A DNA stretch of 64,000 nt, from the NCBI GenBank assembly GCA_947498775.1, contig CANMLL010000004.1, forward strand, positions 124,001 to 188,000. Reading direction: 5' to 3'. Made by a program: the position numbers and the translations under genes. The notes under the pieces are model-generated. The model ran no database searches and was not told the origin of the DNA. It worked only from the letters and a program-made list of their open reading frames with translations. Below, one piece after another: positions 1-10,421 of the stretch. This DNA is from an uncultured Aquimarina sp. Its GTDB lineage: Bacteria > Bacteroidota > Bacteroidia > Flavobacteriales > Flavobacteriaceae. The first letter of the stretch is position 1. Every line of letters starts with the position of its first letter.

Positions 1-15
1 AAATTCTAAGAAATT

Positions 16-540
16 ATGTATCAAAAATATAAAAACGCAGAATTAGTAAAGCCAAGTGGACTTGAGCTTAAGGATCGTTTAGTAGGTGTACAACGTGTTA
101 CTAAAGTAACCAAAGGTGGTAGAGCATTCGGATTCTCTGCAATTGTAGTTGTAGGTGATGAAAACGGTGTTGTAGGTCATGGTTTAGGTAAATCTAAGGA
201 AGTAGCAGAAGCTATTGCTAAAGCAGTAGAAGATGCAAAAAAGAATTTAGTTCGTATACCTTTACATAAAGGAACATTGCCTCATGAACAAAAAGGTAAA
301 TACGGTGGAGCAAGAGTATTACTAATGCCTGCAGCAACAGGTACAGGAGTAATCGCCGGTGGAGCTATTCGTGCTGTATTGGAAGCCGTAGGAGTGCATG
401 ATGTACTTTCTAAGAATCAAGGATCGTCTAACCCACACAACGTGGTGAAAGCAACATTTGATGCGTTATTGCAAATGCGAAGCGCACAGCAAGTAGCAAA
501 GCAACGTGGTGTTTCACTTGAAAAAGTGTTTAAAGGATAA
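16..540 (+). CDS. rpsE: 30S ribosomal protein S5
   Basis: Small-subunit ribosomal protein S5, which acts in decoding accuracy and in forming the 30S body. The 174-residue product is close to the usual length. It has the N-terminal S5 double-stranded-RNA-binding fold (about residues 15-80, with the [15 protein letters not shown] segment) and the C-terminal S5 domain (about 95-160, with [19 protein letters not shown]). It is followed after 11 bases by rpmD, in the usual rpsE-rpmD-rplO-secY order. The start ATG lies 15 bases into the window, so the upstream part of the operon (rplR and earlier) lies outside. Assignment is secure. Confidence 0.98.
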   Translation: MYQKYKNAELVKPSGLELKDRLVGVQRVTKVTKGGRAFGFSAIVVVGDENGVVGHGLGKSKEVAEAIAKAVEDAKKNLVRIPLHKGTLPHEQKGKYGGARVLLMPAATGTGVIAGGAIRAVLEAVGVHDVLSKNQGSSNPHNVVKATFDALLQMRSAQQVAKQRGVSLEKVFKG

Positions 541-551
541 ATAGAAGAACG

Positions 552-731
552 ATGGCAAAGATTAAAATTACTAAAGTAAAAAGTGCAATTAACCGCACTC
601 AGAGACAAAAAAGAACTCTAGAGGCTTTAGGTCTTAAAAAGATCGGCCAGGTTGTGGAGCATGAAAATACTCCTAATATCCTTGGGATGGTAAATAAAGT
701 TAAACATTTAGTTTCTGTTGAAACAAAATAA
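552..731 (+). CDS. rpmD: 50S ribosomal protein L30
   Basis: Large-subunit protein L30, 59 residues, beginning MAKIKITKVKSAI. It contains the L30 core (RTLEALGLKKIGQVV, then NILGMVNKVKHLV) and ends VSVETK before TAA at 729-731. The length is typical for bacterial L30. It lies between rpsE (11-base gap) and rplO (9-base gap) in the standard operon order. Longer open frames on the opposite strand here are shadows. Confidence 0.97.
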   Translation: MAKIKITKVKSAINRTQRQKRTLEALGLKKIGQVVEHENTPNILGMVNKVKHLVSVETK

Positions 732-740
732 TAAAAGCAC

Positions 741-1193
741 ATGGATTTAAGTAACTTAAAACCTGCTGCAGGTTCGGTAAAAAATAACAGTAAGCGAGTT
801 GGTCGTGGACAAGGTTCTGGAAAAGGAGGAACTTCCACGCGTGGACACAAAGGAGCAAAATCTCGCTCTGGATATTCTAGAAAAATTGGTTTTGAAGGAG
901 GGCAAATGCCGCTTCAAAGGCGTGTGCCTAAATTCGGTTTCAAGAACATTAATAGAAAAGAATATCAAGGGATTAATCTGGATACACTGCAAAAATTAGT
1001 GGATGAAGGAAAAATCAAAGATATTGTTGATTTTGATGTTATGGTAGCTACTCGTCTTGCTGGAAAAAATGATTTGATTAAGATACTGGGAAGAGGTGAA
1101 TTGAAGGCAAAACTAAAAGTTTCGGCTCACAAATTTACAGCCACAGCAAAAGCTGCTATTGAAGCGGCAGGTGGTGAAGCAGTAACCTTATAA
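741..1193 (+). CDS. rplO: 50S ribosomal protein L15
   Basis: L15 is a late-assembling protein of the large subunit. The 150-residue product starts MDLSNLKPAAGSVKNNSKRV and has the basic glycine-rich N-terminal extension (GRGQGSGKGGTSTRGHKGAK) that threads into 23S rRNA, then the globular L15e/L18e-like domain ending AAIEAAGGEAVTL. Length and position before secY are as expected. It is separated from secY by ten bases and is presumably cotranscribed. Confidence 0.97.
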   Translation: MDLSNLKPAAGSVKNNSKRVGRGQGSGKGGTSTRGHKGAKSRSGYSRKIGFEGGQMPLQRRVPKFGFKNINRKEYQGINLDTLQKLVDEGKIKDIVDFDVMVATRLAGKNDLIKILGRGELKAKLKVSAHKFTATAKAAIEAAGGEAVTL

Positions 1194-1203
1194 TAGACAA
1201 TTC

Positions 1204-2541
1204 ATGAAATTTATTGATACAATAAAGAACATTTGGAAAATCGAAGAACTAAAAAATAGAATCTTGGTTACGCTAGGATTACTTTTAGTATATCGTTTCG
1301 GAGCACAAGTTGTACTTCCTGGAGTAGATGCTGCAGAATTGGCGAATTTAGGAACCCAAACCCAAGATGGTTTACTAGGGTTGCTTAATGCATTTACAGG
1401 AGGGGCATTTGCTAATGCCTCTGTATTTGCACTTGGTATTATGCCATATATCTCAGCTTCTATTGTGGTTCAGTTGATGGGTATTGCAATACCTTACTTG
1501 CAAAAGCTTCAAAAAGAAGGAGAAAGTGGAAGAAAAAAAATAAATCAAATAACACGTTGGTTAACTATTGCAATTACTTTAGTGCAAGGACCAGGGTATA
1601 TTTATAATTTATTTGCAACACTCCCTGGAGAGGCATTTGTACTTCCTAATCAAACGGTTTTTGTTGTATCTTCTGTAATCATTCTTACTACAGGATGTAT
1701 TTTTGCAATGTGGCTAGGAGAAAAAATCACAGATAAAGGTATAGGTAATGGTATATCCTTACTGATTATGGTAGGTATCATTGCTACACTTCCTCAATCA
1801 TTCGTTCAGAATTTTATCTCTAGAACTTCAGGTGAAGGAGGAGATATTATTATGGTATTGATCGAATTAGTAATCTGGTTCGTTATTATTTTAGCTTCAG
1901 TCTTACTGGTGATGGCGGTTCGTCAAATTCCTGTTCAGTATGCTAGAAGAACTGCAGGTGGCGGTTATGAGAAAAACGTTTTTGGATCTCGTCAGTATAT
2001 CCCGTTAAAATTGAACGCATCGGGTGTAATGCCGATCATTTTTGCGCAGGCAATTATGTTTGTTCCAGCTGCAGTTGCAGGCCTTTCAGATTCTGAAACT
2101 TCGCAGGGTGTAGCAGCTGCTTTTAGTGATATTTTTGGATTTTGGTATAATGTCTTATTTGCTTTATTGATTATTGTATTTACTTATTTTTACACTGCTA
2201 TTACGGTACCAACCAATAAAATGGCTGATGATTTAAAACGTAGCGGAGGTTTTATTCCGGGTATTCGACCAGGAAGTGAAACGTCTGAATATTTAGATAA
2301 GATCATGTCGCAGATTACATTACCGGGATCGATATTTTTAGCACTGATAGCAATATTTCCTGCAATAGCAGTTAAACTTTTAAATGTGCAACAAGGTTGG
2401 GCATTGTTCTTTGGAGGAACCTCATTACTTATTATGGTGGGAGTAGCTATAGATACAATGCAACAGGTAAATTCATATTTGTTGAATAGACATTATGATG
2501 GTTTAATGAAATCTGGTAAAAACCGTAAAGCAGTAGCATAA
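1204..2541 (+). CDS. secY: Preprotein translocase subunit SecY
   Basis: Central pore subunit of the SecYEG translocon in the inner membrane. The 445-residue product carries about ten hydrophobic membrane segments. Diagnostic stretches include [13 protein letters not shown] near the N terminus, [16 protein letters not shown] (plug/TM2 region), [12 protein letters not shown], and the cytoplasmic loops [18 protein letters not shown] and [11 protein letters not shown] that contact the ribosome and SecA. Its TAA overlaps the ATG of infA by one base, so the two are translationally coupled. Length matches the family. Confidence 0.98.
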   Translation: MKFIDTIKNIWKIEELKNRILVTLGLLLVYRFGAQVVLPGVDAAELANLGTQTQDGLLGLLNAFTGGAFANASVFALGIMPYISASIVVQLMGIAIPYLQKLQKEGESGRKKINQITRWLTIAITLVQGPGYIYNLFATLPGEAFVLPNQTVFVVSSVIILTTGCIFAMWLGEKITDKGIGNGISLLIMVGIIATLPQSFVQNFISRTSGEGGDIIMVLIELVIWFVIILASVLLVMAVRQIPVQYARRTAGGGYEKNVFGSRQYIPLKLNASGVMPIIFAQAIMFVPAAVAGLSDSETSQGVAAAFSDIFGFWYNVLFALLIIVFTYFYTAITVPTNKMADDLKRSGGFIPGIRPGSETSEYLDKIMSQITLPGSIFLALIAIFPAIAVKLLNVQQGWALFFGGTSLLIMVGVAIDTMQQVNSYLLNRHYDGLMKSGKNRKAVA

Positions 2542-2756
2542 TGGCAAAGCAACCAGCAATAGAACAAGATGGAAGTATCATTGAAGCATTGTCTAATGCA
2601 ATGTTTCGTGTTGAACTTGAAAACGGTCATGTGGTGACTGCTCATATCTCAGGAAAAATGCGAATGCATTATATTAAACTATTACCCGGAGATAAGGTGA
2701 AGTTAGAAATGAGTCCTTATGATTTATCAAAGGCTCGTATAACATATAGATACTAA
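2541..2756 (+). CDS. infA: Translation initiation factor IF-1
   Basis: IF-1 occupies the A site during initiation and assists IF-2 and IF-3. This 71-residue protein is a single S1/OB-fold domain: [19 protein letters not shown], then [24 protein letters not shown] and the C-terminal [14 protein letters not shown]. Length is within one or two residues of the family norm. The start ATG overlaps the secY stop by one base (TAATG). It is followed by a 121-base spacer with promoter-like and hairpin sequences before rpmJ. Confidence 0.97.
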   Translation: MAKQPAIEQDGSIIEALSNAMFRVELENGHVVTAHISGKMRMHYIKLLPGDKVKLEMSPYDLSKARITYRY

Positions 2757-2780
2757 TTAATTTAAGAATATTAGGTAATT

Positions 2781-2859
2781 AAGATTTTTTCCGTAATTTT
2801 GCAGGCTGAAAAAATCTTGTTAATAGATACTTCTGAAAAACAGAGCTAATGTTTTTCAG
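2781..2859 (+). promoter_or_regulatory. Internal promoter and double-hairpin leader before rpmJ-rpsM
   Basis: The infA-rpmJ spacer contains TAATTTTG at 2794-2801, a match to the Bacteroidota -7 consensus TAnnTTTG. It sits inside an 11-bp inverted repeat (AAGATTTTTTC at 2781-2791, GAAAAAATCTT at 2808-2818). A second perfect 9-bp hairpin (CTGAAAAAC at 2833-2841, GTTTTTCAG at 2851-2859) lies about 20 bases upstream of the rpmJ ATG. Seen: the motif and repeats. Inferred: an internal start, with at least the second hairpin in the leader RNA, possibly an r-protein autoregulation site. Confidence 0.5.
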
Positions 2860-2877
2860 TAACTAAATAAAATAAAG

Positions 2878-2994
2878 ATGAAAGTTAGAGCGTCAGTAAA
2901 AAAAAGAAGTGCCGAGTGCAAGATTGTGCGTAGAAAAGGCCGGCTTTACGTGATTAATAAAAAGAATCCTAGATTTAAACAAAGACAAGGGTAA
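2878..2994 (+). CDS. rpmJ: 50S ribosomal protein L36, zinc-free form
   Basis: L36, the smallest large-subunit protein, 38 residues ([19 protein letters not shown]... ending FKQRQG). The fold-defining basic residues and the terminal KQRQG are present. Aligned to classical zinc-ribbon L36, three of the four zinc ligands are replaced: position 11 is Ser, 27 is Asn and 33 is Phe; only Cys14 remains. This is therefore a C-minus form that should not bind zinc. It lies two bases before rpsM, as is standard for this operon. Confidence 0.96.
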   Translation: MKVRASVKKRSAECKIVRRKGRLYVINKKNPRFKQRQG

Positions 2995-2996
2995 TT

Positions 2997-3371
2997 ATGG
3001 CAAGAATTGCAGGGGTAGATGTACCCAAACAAAAGCGAGGAGTTATAGCATTAACCTATATCTTCGGAATTGGTAGAAGTAGAGCTAAAGAGATCTTAGC
3101 TACTGCCAAAGTAGATGAAAGTATAAAAGTTTCTGATTGGGATGATGATCAAATTGGTCGTATCCGTGAAGCTGTAGGAGTCTATACCATTGAAGGAGAA
3201 TTGCGTTCTGAAGTTCAATTGAATATCAAACGTCTTATGGATATAGGGTGTTATAGAGGTATACGTCACAGAGCTGGATTACCTCTAAGAGGACAACGTA
3301 CTAAGAACAACTCCAGAACACGTAAAGGAAGAAGAAAAACAGTTGCTAACAAGAAAAAAGCAACTAAATAA
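2997..3371 (+). CDS. rpsM: 30S ribosomal protein S13
   Basis: S13 sits in the head of the 30S subunit and forms the intersubunit bridge to L5. The 124-residue product starts [21 protein letters not shown], contains the helix-two-turns-helix core, and ends in the conserved basic tail ([17 protein letters not shown]) that reaches toward the P-site tRNA. It starts two bases after the rpmJ stop and precedes rpsK by eight bases. Length is typical. Confidence 0.98.
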   Translation: MARIAGVDVPKQKRGVIALTYIFGIGRSRAKEILATAKVDESIKVSDWDDDQIGRIREAVGVYTIEGELRSEVQLNIKRLMDIGCYRGIRHRAGLPLRGQRTKNNSRTRKGRRKTVANKKKATK

Positions 3372-3379
3372 TAAGTAGT

Positions 3380-3763
3380 ATGGCAAAGTCAACTTCAAAA
3401 AAACGTAAGGTAATTGTTGAATCAGTAGGAGAAGCACACGTTACTGCTTCTTTTAACAACATAATTATTTCGTTAACAAATAAAAAGGGAGACGTTATTT
3501 CTTGGTCATCTGCCGGTAAAATGGGCTTTAGGGGTTCTAAAAAGAATACCCCTTATGCTGCTCAATTAGCCGCAGAAGATGCTTCTAAAGTAGCTATCGA
3601 AGCTGGACTTAAGAAAGTTAAAGTTTATGTCAAAGGCCCAGGTAATGGTAGAGAATCTGCAATACGTTCTCTTCATAACTCAGGTATAGAGGTTTCAGAG
3701 ATTATCGATGTTACCCCAATGCCACATAATGGATGCCGTCCTCCTAAAAGACGTAGAGTATAA
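3380..3763 (+). CDS. rpsK: 30S ribosomal protein S11
   Basis: S11 forms part of the platform of the 30S subunit near the E-site mRNA. The 127-residue product carries [22 protein letters not shown], the [19 protein letters not shown] segment and the conserved C terminus [16 protein letters not shown]. Length and order (rpsM-rpsK-rpsD-rpoA-rplQ) are standard. The 152-base gap to rpsD is longer than other gaps in the operon and holds a structured element. Confidence 0.98.
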   Translation: MAKSTSKKRKVIVESVGEAHVTASFNNIIISLTNKKGDVISWSSAGKMGFRGSKKNTPYAAQLAAEDASKVAIEAGLKKVKVYVKGPGNGRESAIRSLHNSGIEVSEIIDVTPMPHNGCRPPKRRRV

Positions 3764-3766
3764 TTA

Positions 3767-3822
3767 AAATCCTGAATTCTTCGTTTGTGCGCCTATGCGA
3801 AGCGTGGTTTCAGGATCTTTTT
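3767..3822 (+). promoter_or_regulatory. Two-tier hairpin between rpsK and rpsD
   Basis: The rpsK-rpsD spacer contains an outer helix ATCCTGAA (3769-3776) pairing with TTCAGGAT (3809-3816), enclosing an inner helix CTTCG (3779-3783) with CGAAG (3798-3802). It is followed by CTTTTT. This looks like a partial terminator or a structured leader for rpsD-rpoA-rplQ. S4, the product of the next gene, is the autogenous regulator of its operon in other bacteria, so an S4-responsive element is an inference worth testing. Confidence 0.45.
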
Positions 3823-3915
3823 AATATATAATAGGTAAATCGAAATGAGGGAAAAATGATTATCGAAGGAAAGAGACCTTAATTCATAATCACCTCAATA
3901 ACTAAATTATTAATA

Positions 3916-4521
3916 ATGGCAAGATATACTGGTCCAAAAACTAAAATCGCTCGTAAATTTGGAGAAGCGATCTTCGGAGACGATAAGTCATTCGAAAGAA
4001 GAAATTACCCTCCTGGGCAACATGGAAACAACAGACGTAGAGGTAAAAAAAGTGAATATGCTATCCAGTTAATGGAAAAGCAAAAAGCAAAATATACGTA
4101 TGGTGTTTTAGAACGTCAGTTCCGTAACATGTTCGAAAAAGCAACACGTGCTCAAGGTATTACCGGTGAGGTTTTACTTCAATTATGTGAATCGCGTTTG
4201 GATAATGTGGTGTTTAGAATGGGATTGGCAAATTCTCGTAGAGGAGCAAGACAATTGGTTTCTCATAGACACATTACTGTAAATGGAAAACAAGTGAATA
4301 TTCCTTCTTACCAATTAAAAGCAGGAGATGTTGTTGGAGTAAGAGAAAAGTCAAAATCATTAGAAGTAATTCAAAATGCACTAGCTAATAATAGCAAAGT
4401 ATACGAATGGATTACTTTTAATAATGATACCAAAGAAGGCACTTTTGTATCTGTTCCGGCAAGAATTCAAATTCCGGAAAATATTAATGAACAATTCATC
4501 GTCGAATTATACTCTAAGTAA
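3916..4521 (+). CDS. rpsD: 30S ribosomal protein S4
   Basis: S4 is a primary 16S rRNA binder that nucleates 30S assembly and, in other bacteria, represses its own operon. The 201-residue product has the N-terminal S4 domain ([20 protein letters not shown], then [20 protein letters not shown]) and the S4 RNA-binding domain (about residues 92-155, with [20 protein letters not shown] and [18 protein letters not shown]). No zinc-binding cysteine cluster is present at the N terminus, so this is the zinc-free type. It precedes rpoA by 26 bases. Confidence 0.98.
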   Translation: MARYTGPKTKIARKFGEAIFGDDKSFERRNYPPGQHGNNRRRGKKSEYAIQLMEKQKAKYTYGVLERQFRNMFEKATRAQGITGEVLLQLCESRLDNVVFRMGLANSRRGARQLVSHRHITVNGKQVNIPSYQLKAGDVVGVREKSKSLEVIQNALANNSKVYEWITFNNDTKEGTFVSVPARIQIPENINEQFIVELYSK

Positions 4522-4547
4522 TAATAACTCTAAGAAGAAACAATAAC

Positions 4548-5540
4548 ATGGCAATATTAAATTTTCAGAAGCCCGATAAAGTTATCATGATCGACTCTAC
4601 CGAGTTCGATGGTAAATTTGAATTTAGACCATTAGAACCTGGGTATGGATTAACAGTTGGTAATGCTTTACGAAGAGTTTTGCTGTCTTCTCTAGAGGGA
4701 TTCGCTATTACTTCTCTTAGAATAGAAGGTGTGGATCACGAATTCTCAACTATTTCTGGAGTGGTAGAGGATGTTACAGAAATTATTTTAAATCTTAAAC
4801 AAGTACGTTTTAAGCGTCAGATCGAAGATATAGATAATGAATCTGTTACTATTTCTATCTCAGGTCAGGAGCAGTTAGTAGCGGGTGATTTTCAGAAATT
4901 CATTTCTGGATTCCAAGTGCTTAATCCTGATTTGGTAATCTGTAATATGGATAAGAAAGTAGCACTTAACCTTGAAATTACTATCGAGAAAGGTAGAGGT
5001 TATGTTCCTGCAGAAGAAAACAAAAAAACAAATGCTCCTATTGGAACCATTTTTACGGATTCTATTTACACTCCGATCAAAAATGTTAAGTATAGTATTG
5101 AGAACTATCGTGTAGAGCAAAAAACCGATTACGAAAAATTGGTTTTTGAAATTGTGACTGATGGATCTATTCATCCTAAAGATGCATTAACAGAAGCAGC
5201 AAAAATATTAATCCATCACTTTATGTTATTCTCTGATGAGCGTATTACATTGGAAGCTGATGAGATTGCACAAACAGAAACTTATGATGAAGAATCACTT
5301 CACATGAGACAATTGTTAAAAACTAAGTTGATTGATATGGATCTTTCTGTACGTGCTCTTAATTGTTTAAAAGCAGCAGAAGTAGATACATTAGGTGACT
5401 TAGTATCATATAATAAAAATGACTTAATGAAGTTCCGTAACTTTGGTAAGAAATCTTTAACAGAGCTTGAAGAGCTAGTAAATGTAAAAGGACTTAACTT
5501 TGGTATGGATCTTTCAAAATATAAATTAGATAAAGACTAA
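4548..5540 (+). CDS. rpoA: DNA-directed RNA polymerase subunit alpha
   Basis: Alpha subunit, which dimerises to start core RNA polymerase assembly. The 330-residue product has the N-terminal dimerisation/insert domains (about 1-235; [20 protein letters not shown] is the classic alpha-NTD segment) and the C-terminal domain that contacts upstream DNA and activators (about 255-320; [20 protein letters not shown] and [18 protein letters not shown] form the helix-hairpin-helix region). Length is normal. It lies between rpsD and rplQ as in nearly all bacteria. Confidence 0.98.
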   Translation: MAILNFQKPDKVIMIDSTEFDGKFEFRPLEPGYGLTVGNALRRVLLSSLEGFAITSLRIEGVDHEFSTISGVVEDVTEIILNLKQVRFKRQIEDIDNESVTISISGQEQLVAGDFQKFISGFQVLNPDLVICNMDKKVALNLEITIEKGRGYVPAEENKKTNAPIGTIFTDSIYTPIKNVKYSIENYRVEQKTDYEKLVFEIVTDGSIHPKDALTEAAKILIHHFMLFSDERITLEADEIAQTETYDEESLHMRQLLKTKLIDMDLSVRALNCLKAAEVDTLGDLVSYNKNDLMKFRNFGKKSLTELEELVNVKGLNFGMDLSKYKLDKD

Positions 5541-5542
5541 TC

Positions 5543-5587
5543 CATCATAATTTGCTCTCTGCACGAGGCGGATTGAGCAAGATGATG
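5543..5587 (+). promoter_or_regulatory. Hairpin between rpoA and rplQ
   Basis: The 64-base rpoA-rplQ spacer contains nested helices: CATCAT (5543-5548) pairs with ATGATG (5582-5587), and TTGCTC (5552-5557) with GAGCAA (5575-5580). The loop is relatively GC-rich. No T-run follows, so it is not a normal terminator; RNA processing, stability or attenuation are possible. The pairings are seen; the function is inferred. Confidence 0.35.
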
Positions 5588-5604
5588 ATTAAAATTAAAT
5601 TGTC

Positions 5605-6081
5605 ATGAGACACGGAAAAAAAGTAAATCACTTAGGAAGAAAAACAGCGCATCGCAAAGCAATGCTTGCAAATATGGCTTGTTCCCTAATTGAGCACAAA
5701 AGGATCAACACTACAGTCGCAAAGGCTAAGGCGCTTAAGCAGTTTGTAGAACCTTTGGTAACTAAGTCTAAAGAAGATACTACGCACAATCGCCGTATCG
5801 TATTTAGTAAACTGCGTAACAAATATGCAGTAACCGAATTATTTAGAGATGTAGCTACAAAAGTAGGCGATAGACCAGGAGGATATACTAGGATTATTAA
5901 ACTTGGAAATCGTCTTGGAGATAACGCTGATATGGCAATGATAGAATTAGTAGATTATAACGAGTTATACAATGCTGGTAAACCTGCTAAGAAGAAAGCA
6001 AGAAGAAGAGGTAAAGGAAAGAAAACGGAAACTGCTCCGGCAGCACCAGCTCCTGAAACTTCAAAATCTGAAGAAGAGTAA
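5605..6081 (+). CDS. rplQ: 50S ribosomal protein L17 with extended tail
   Basis: L17 lies near the exit tunnel of the large subunit. The 158-residue product begins [21 protein letters not shown], the universal L17 signature, and includes [23 protein letters not shown]. After about residue 125 a low-complexity Lys/Arg then Ala/Pro/Glu tail ([21 protein letters not shown]) makes it some 35 residues longer than the E. coli protein; such tails are common in Bacteroidota. It is the last gene of the ribosomal cluster and is followed by a strong terminator. Confidence 0.97.
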   Translation: MRHGKKVNHLGRKTAHRKAMLANMACSLIEHKRINTTVAKAKALKQFVEPLVTKSKEDTTHNRRIVFSKLRNKYAVTELFRDVATKVGDRPGGYTRIIKLGNRLGDNADMAMIELVDYNELYNAGKPAKKKARRRGKGKKTETAPAAPAPETSKSEEE

Positions 6082-6110
6082 ATGAAAAGTGTGAATAACA
6101 CATAATAATA

Positions 6111-6145
6111 AAAGGATAAACGTTTGACGTTTATCCTTTTTTTTT
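6111..6145 (+). terminator. Intrinsic terminator of the ribosomal operon
   Basis: A perfect 13-bp stem (AAAGGATAAACGT at 6111-6123, ACGTTTATCCTTT at 6127-6139) with a three-base loop is followed by an uninterrupted T-run to 6145. It lies 30 bases after the rplQ stop. Confidence 0.92.
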
Positions 6146-6148
6146 GAA

Positions 6149-6156
6149 TAATTTTG
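6149..6156 (+). promoter_or_regulatory. Promoter -7 element for carA
   Basis: TAATTTTG matches TAnnTTTG exactly, 53 bases before the carA ATG. A TTTG at 6123-6126, 22 bases upstream, could serve as the -33 element although it lies in the terminator loop. The promoter is therefore packed directly against the preceding terminator. Confidence 0.5.
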
Positions 6157-6209
6157 GAAAGTTTTTTCCGCCAGGTAGAAAATATTATTATCAAAAAACA
6201 ACGTAGAAA

Positions 6210-7328
6210 ATGATGAAATATCAATCTCGAAAAAAAGCAATTATTTTATTGGCCGATGGTACAATTTTTCATGGGAAAGCAGTGGGTAAAGAAGGAAGCG
6301 CATTTGGAGAAGTATGTTTTAATACAGGAATGACTGGTTATCAAGAGATTTTTACCGATCCTTCATACTATGGCCAGTTAATGGTTGCTACCAATGCACA
6401 TATTGGCAATTATGGGGCCAATAACGACGAAATGGAGTCAGACTCTATAAAGATTGCTGGTCTTATCGTAAAGAATTTTAGTTATGAATACTCAAGAGAT
6501 CTCGCGGATAGTTCTTTACAAGAGTTTTTAGAAAAACATAACTTACTGGCTATTTCTGATATAGATACGCGTGCTTTAGTTAACTATATTCGCGATAATG
6601 GAGCAATGAATGCAGTGATCTCTACAGAGATTGATACTATTGATAAATTAAAAGAACAATTGGCAGCTGTGCCCAATATGAACGGATTAGAACTAGCTTC
6701 TAAAGTTTCGACCAAAGAACCCTATTTCTATGGAGACCCTAATGCAACTTATAAAATCTCTGCTTTAGATATTGGAATTAAGAAAAACATATTGCGCAAT
6801 CTTGCCAGTAGAGATGCTTATGTAAAAGTCTTTCCTTATAATACTTCATTTAAAGAAATGAGTGAATGGGGACCAGACGGATACTTTTTATCAAATGGGC
6901 CTGGAGATCCAGAACCTCTTACCGAAGCAATTAATACAGCAAAAGAAATATTGGAAAGAGATTTGCCATTATTCGGAATCTGTTTAGGCCATCAAGTAAT
7001 TGCACTTGCCAATGGGATAAGTACCTACAAAATGCATCATGGACATAGAGGGATAAATCATCCTGTAAAAAACTTGCTCACAAGTAAAGGTGAAATCACC
7101 TCTCAGAACCATGGTTTTGCAATAAACAAAGAAGAAACTGAAAAGCATTCGGGTGTTGAAATTACACATCTACATCTCAATGATCATACCGTAGCAGGAA
7201 TTAGATTGAAAAATAAAAACTGTTTTTCTGTACAATATCATCCAGAAGCTAGTCCGGGGCCAAATGACTCTACCTATTTGTTTGATCAGTTTATTGAAAA
7301 TATCAAAAAAGTAAAAATAACGGCATAA
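6210..7328 (+). CDS. carA: Carbamoyl-phosphate synthase small subunit
   Basis: Glutamine amidotransferase subunit of carbamoyl-phosphate synthase. It hydrolyses glutamine and channels ammonia to CarB for arginine and pyrimidine synthesis. The 372-residue product has the N-terminal CPSase small-subunit domain (ADGTIFHGKAVGKEGSAFGE, FNTGMTGYQEIFTDPSY) and the class I GATase domain from about residue 180 with the nucleophile elbow FGICLGHQVIALA and the catalytic QYHPEASPGP. Two ATGs in tandem (6210 and 6213) are possible starts. carB is not adjacent. Confidence 0.96.
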   Translation: MMKYQSRKKAIILLADGTIFHGKAVGKEGSAFGEVCFNTGMTGYQEIFTDPSYYGQLMVATNAHIGNYGANNDEMESDSIKIAGLIVKNFSYEYSRDLADSSLQEFLEKHNLLAISDIDTRALVNYIRDNGAMNAVISTEIDTIDKLKEQLAAVPNMNGLELASKVSTKEPYFYGDPNATYKISALDIGIKKNILRNLASRDAYVKVFPYNTSFKEMSEWGPDGYFLSNGPGDPEPLTEAINTAKEILERDLPLFGICLGHQVIALANGISTYKMHHGHRGINHPVKNLLTSKGEITSQNHGFAINKEETEKHSGVEITHLHLNDHTVAGIRLKNKNCFSVQYHPEASPGPNDSTYLFDQFIENIKKVKITA

Positions 7329-7406
7329 AATTTTGGTTTAGTTAGGTTATTCTTAGTGTATTTTATAATGTGCTAACCTATAACGTTATAGTTGATAACT
7401 TAACAG

Positions 7407-7414
7407 TAATATTG
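7407..7414 (+). promoter_or_regulatory. Possible eno promoter -7 element
   Basis: TAATATTG lies about 100 bases upstream of the eno start and departs from TAnnTTTG at one position. No well-spaced TTG box is visible. Placement is tentative; it fits the untranslated leader implied by the eno start at 7514. Confidence 0.3.
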
Positions 7415-7429
7415 CGGTTTCAGTAATAA

Positions 7430-8803
<1,374 letters not shown>

Positions 8804-8820
8804 TAACACAATTTTCATTG

Positions 8821-8856
8821 AAAAATAGGCTATCTTCTTGGATGGCCTATTTTTGT
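8821..8856 (+). terminator. Intrinsic terminator after eno
   Basis: Stem AAAAATAGGC (8821-8830) pairs with GCCTATTTTT (8845-8854), and the T-rich arm doubles as the U-tract. It begins 18 bases after the eno stop. Confidence 0.8.
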
Positions 8857-8976
8857 TAAGGATAGTTTTGGAAATGTTTTCTAAGGTCAAAAATGATATA
8901 ATGATTAATAATATATTAACACTATATTTCGTATTTTAGCAGCCCTTAATGTAAAAGCAAAATTCTAAATAATCAT

Positions 8977-10263
8977 ATGTCAAAAATAGCTAAGTTAGAA
9001 ATCGACGGTAATAAATATGAGTTTCCAATTATAGAAGGAACAGAAAATGAATTAGGAATTGATATTAAAACGCTAAGAACTGCCACCGGAGGTATTACTA
9101 CACTAGATCCCGGTTATAAAAATACTGGAAGCTGTGAGAGTGCCATTACTTTCTTAGATGGAGAAAAAGGAATTCTTAGATACCGTGGATATTCTATTGA
9201 AGAGCTAGCTGAGAAAGCAGATTTCTTAGAAGTTTGTTATTTATTGATTTTTGGAGAATTACCTACCGCAGAACAACTGGAAAAGTTTGATAAAGATATC
9301 AAAGAAGAATCTCAGGTCGATGAGGATATGAAAAAAATCTTAGATGGTTTTCCAAAAAGTGCTCATCCAATGGGAGTACTATCTTCTTTAACAAGTGCTT
9401 TGATTGCTTTTAATCCAGGATCTGTAGATGTAGATTCTGAAGAAGCTATGTATGGTGCCATCGTAAAAATACTTGCAAAATTCCCGGTACTTGCGGCCTG
9501 GACTATGAGAAAGCGAAAAAGCCTTCCTCTGGATTATGGTGACAATTCTCTGGGTTATGTAGAAAATCTACATAAAATGATGTTTGCAAGACCCAATCAA
9601 GCTTATGAGGCTAATAAAATAGTAAATGACGCATTAGATAAATTGTTAATCCTTCATGCAGATCATGAGCAAAATTGTTCTACATCTACAGTAAGAATAG
9701 TAGGTTCTTCGCATGCAGGTTTATTTGCATCTTTATCTGCTGGAATATCTGCATTGTGGGGACCGCTGCATGGAGGTGCAAATCAGGCAGTAATTGAAAT
9801 GCTAGAAGCTATCAAAGAAGATGGAGGAGATACAGCCAAATACATTGCCAAAGCTAAAGATAAAAATGATCCTTTCCGCTTAATGGGATTTGGTCATAGA
9901 GTATATAAGAACTTTGATCCTAGAGCTAAGATTATAAAAGTATCTGCCGAAGAAGTATTAGGAGATCTGGGTATAGAAGACCCGGTCTTGGATATAGCTA
10001 AAGGTCTTGCAAAAGTGGCTTTAGAAGATGAATATTTTGTGCAAAGAAAATTATATCCTAATGTAGATTTCTACTCAGGAATTATATATAGAGCTTTAGG
10101 TATTCCTACCGAAATGTTCACGGTAATGTTTGCTTTGGGAAGGATGCCGGGATGGATCGCCCAATGGAGAGAAATGCGTCTGCGTAAAGAACCAATCGGG
10201 AGACCAAGACAAATTTATACGGGTGAGAATTATAGAGCGTTTAAAAGTATTTCTGATCGTTAG
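8977..10263 (+). CDS. gltA: Citrate synthase
   Basis: Condenses acetyl-CoA and oxaloacetate at the entry to the TCA cycle. The 428-residue product is the long, type II (hexameric, NADH-sensitive type) form. It has an N-terminal beta-rich region (about 1-50), the substrate segment HEQNCSTSTVRIVGSSHAG, GPLHGGANQAVIEML, the catalytic GFGHRVYKNFDPRAKI and the C-terminal GRPRQIYTGENYR. It starts at ATG 8977, and a terminator follows the stop by 27 bases. Position after eno is typical of Flavobacteriia. Confidence 0.97.
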   Translation: MSKIAKLEIDGNKYEFPIIEGTENELGIDIKTLRTATGGITTLDPGYKNTGSCESAITFLDGEKGILRYRGYSIEELAEKADFLEVCYLLIFGELPTAEQLEKFDKDIKEESQVDEDMKKILDGFPKSAHPMGVLSSLTSALIAFNPGSVDVDSEEAMYGAIVKILAKFPVLAAWTMRKRKSLPLDYGDNSLGYVENLHKMMFARPNQAYEANKIVNDALDKLLILHADHEQNCSTSTVRIVGSSHAGLFASLSAGISALWGPLHGGANQAVIEMLEAIKEDGGDTAKYIAKAKDKNDPFRLMGFGHRVYKNFDPRAKIIKVSAEEVLGDLGIEDPVLDIAKGLAKVALEDEYFVQRKLYPNVDFYSGIIYRALGIPTEMFTVMFALGRMPGWIAQWREMRLRKEPIGRPRQIYTGENYRAFKSISDR

Positions 10264-10289
10264 ATTAGAATTATGATTTATGAATATGT

Positions 10290-10318
10290 AAGCGTTGAAG
10301 AAATTCAGCGCTTTTTTT
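10290..10318 (+). terminator. Intrinsic terminator after gltA
   Basis: A 10-bp stem with one G-T pair (AAGCGTTGAA at 10290-10299, TTCAGCGCTT at 10304-10313) and a GAAA tetraloop, followed by T residues to 10318. Confidence 0.85.
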
Positions 10319-10421
10319 ATTAATCCTAATTAAAGGCTTCAATAACAATCGTTTTTTTAGATTTTGACAATATTACAGCTACTTTTTTGAAGAAAGTTAG
10401 TTCAGTACTATTGTCTATTTA

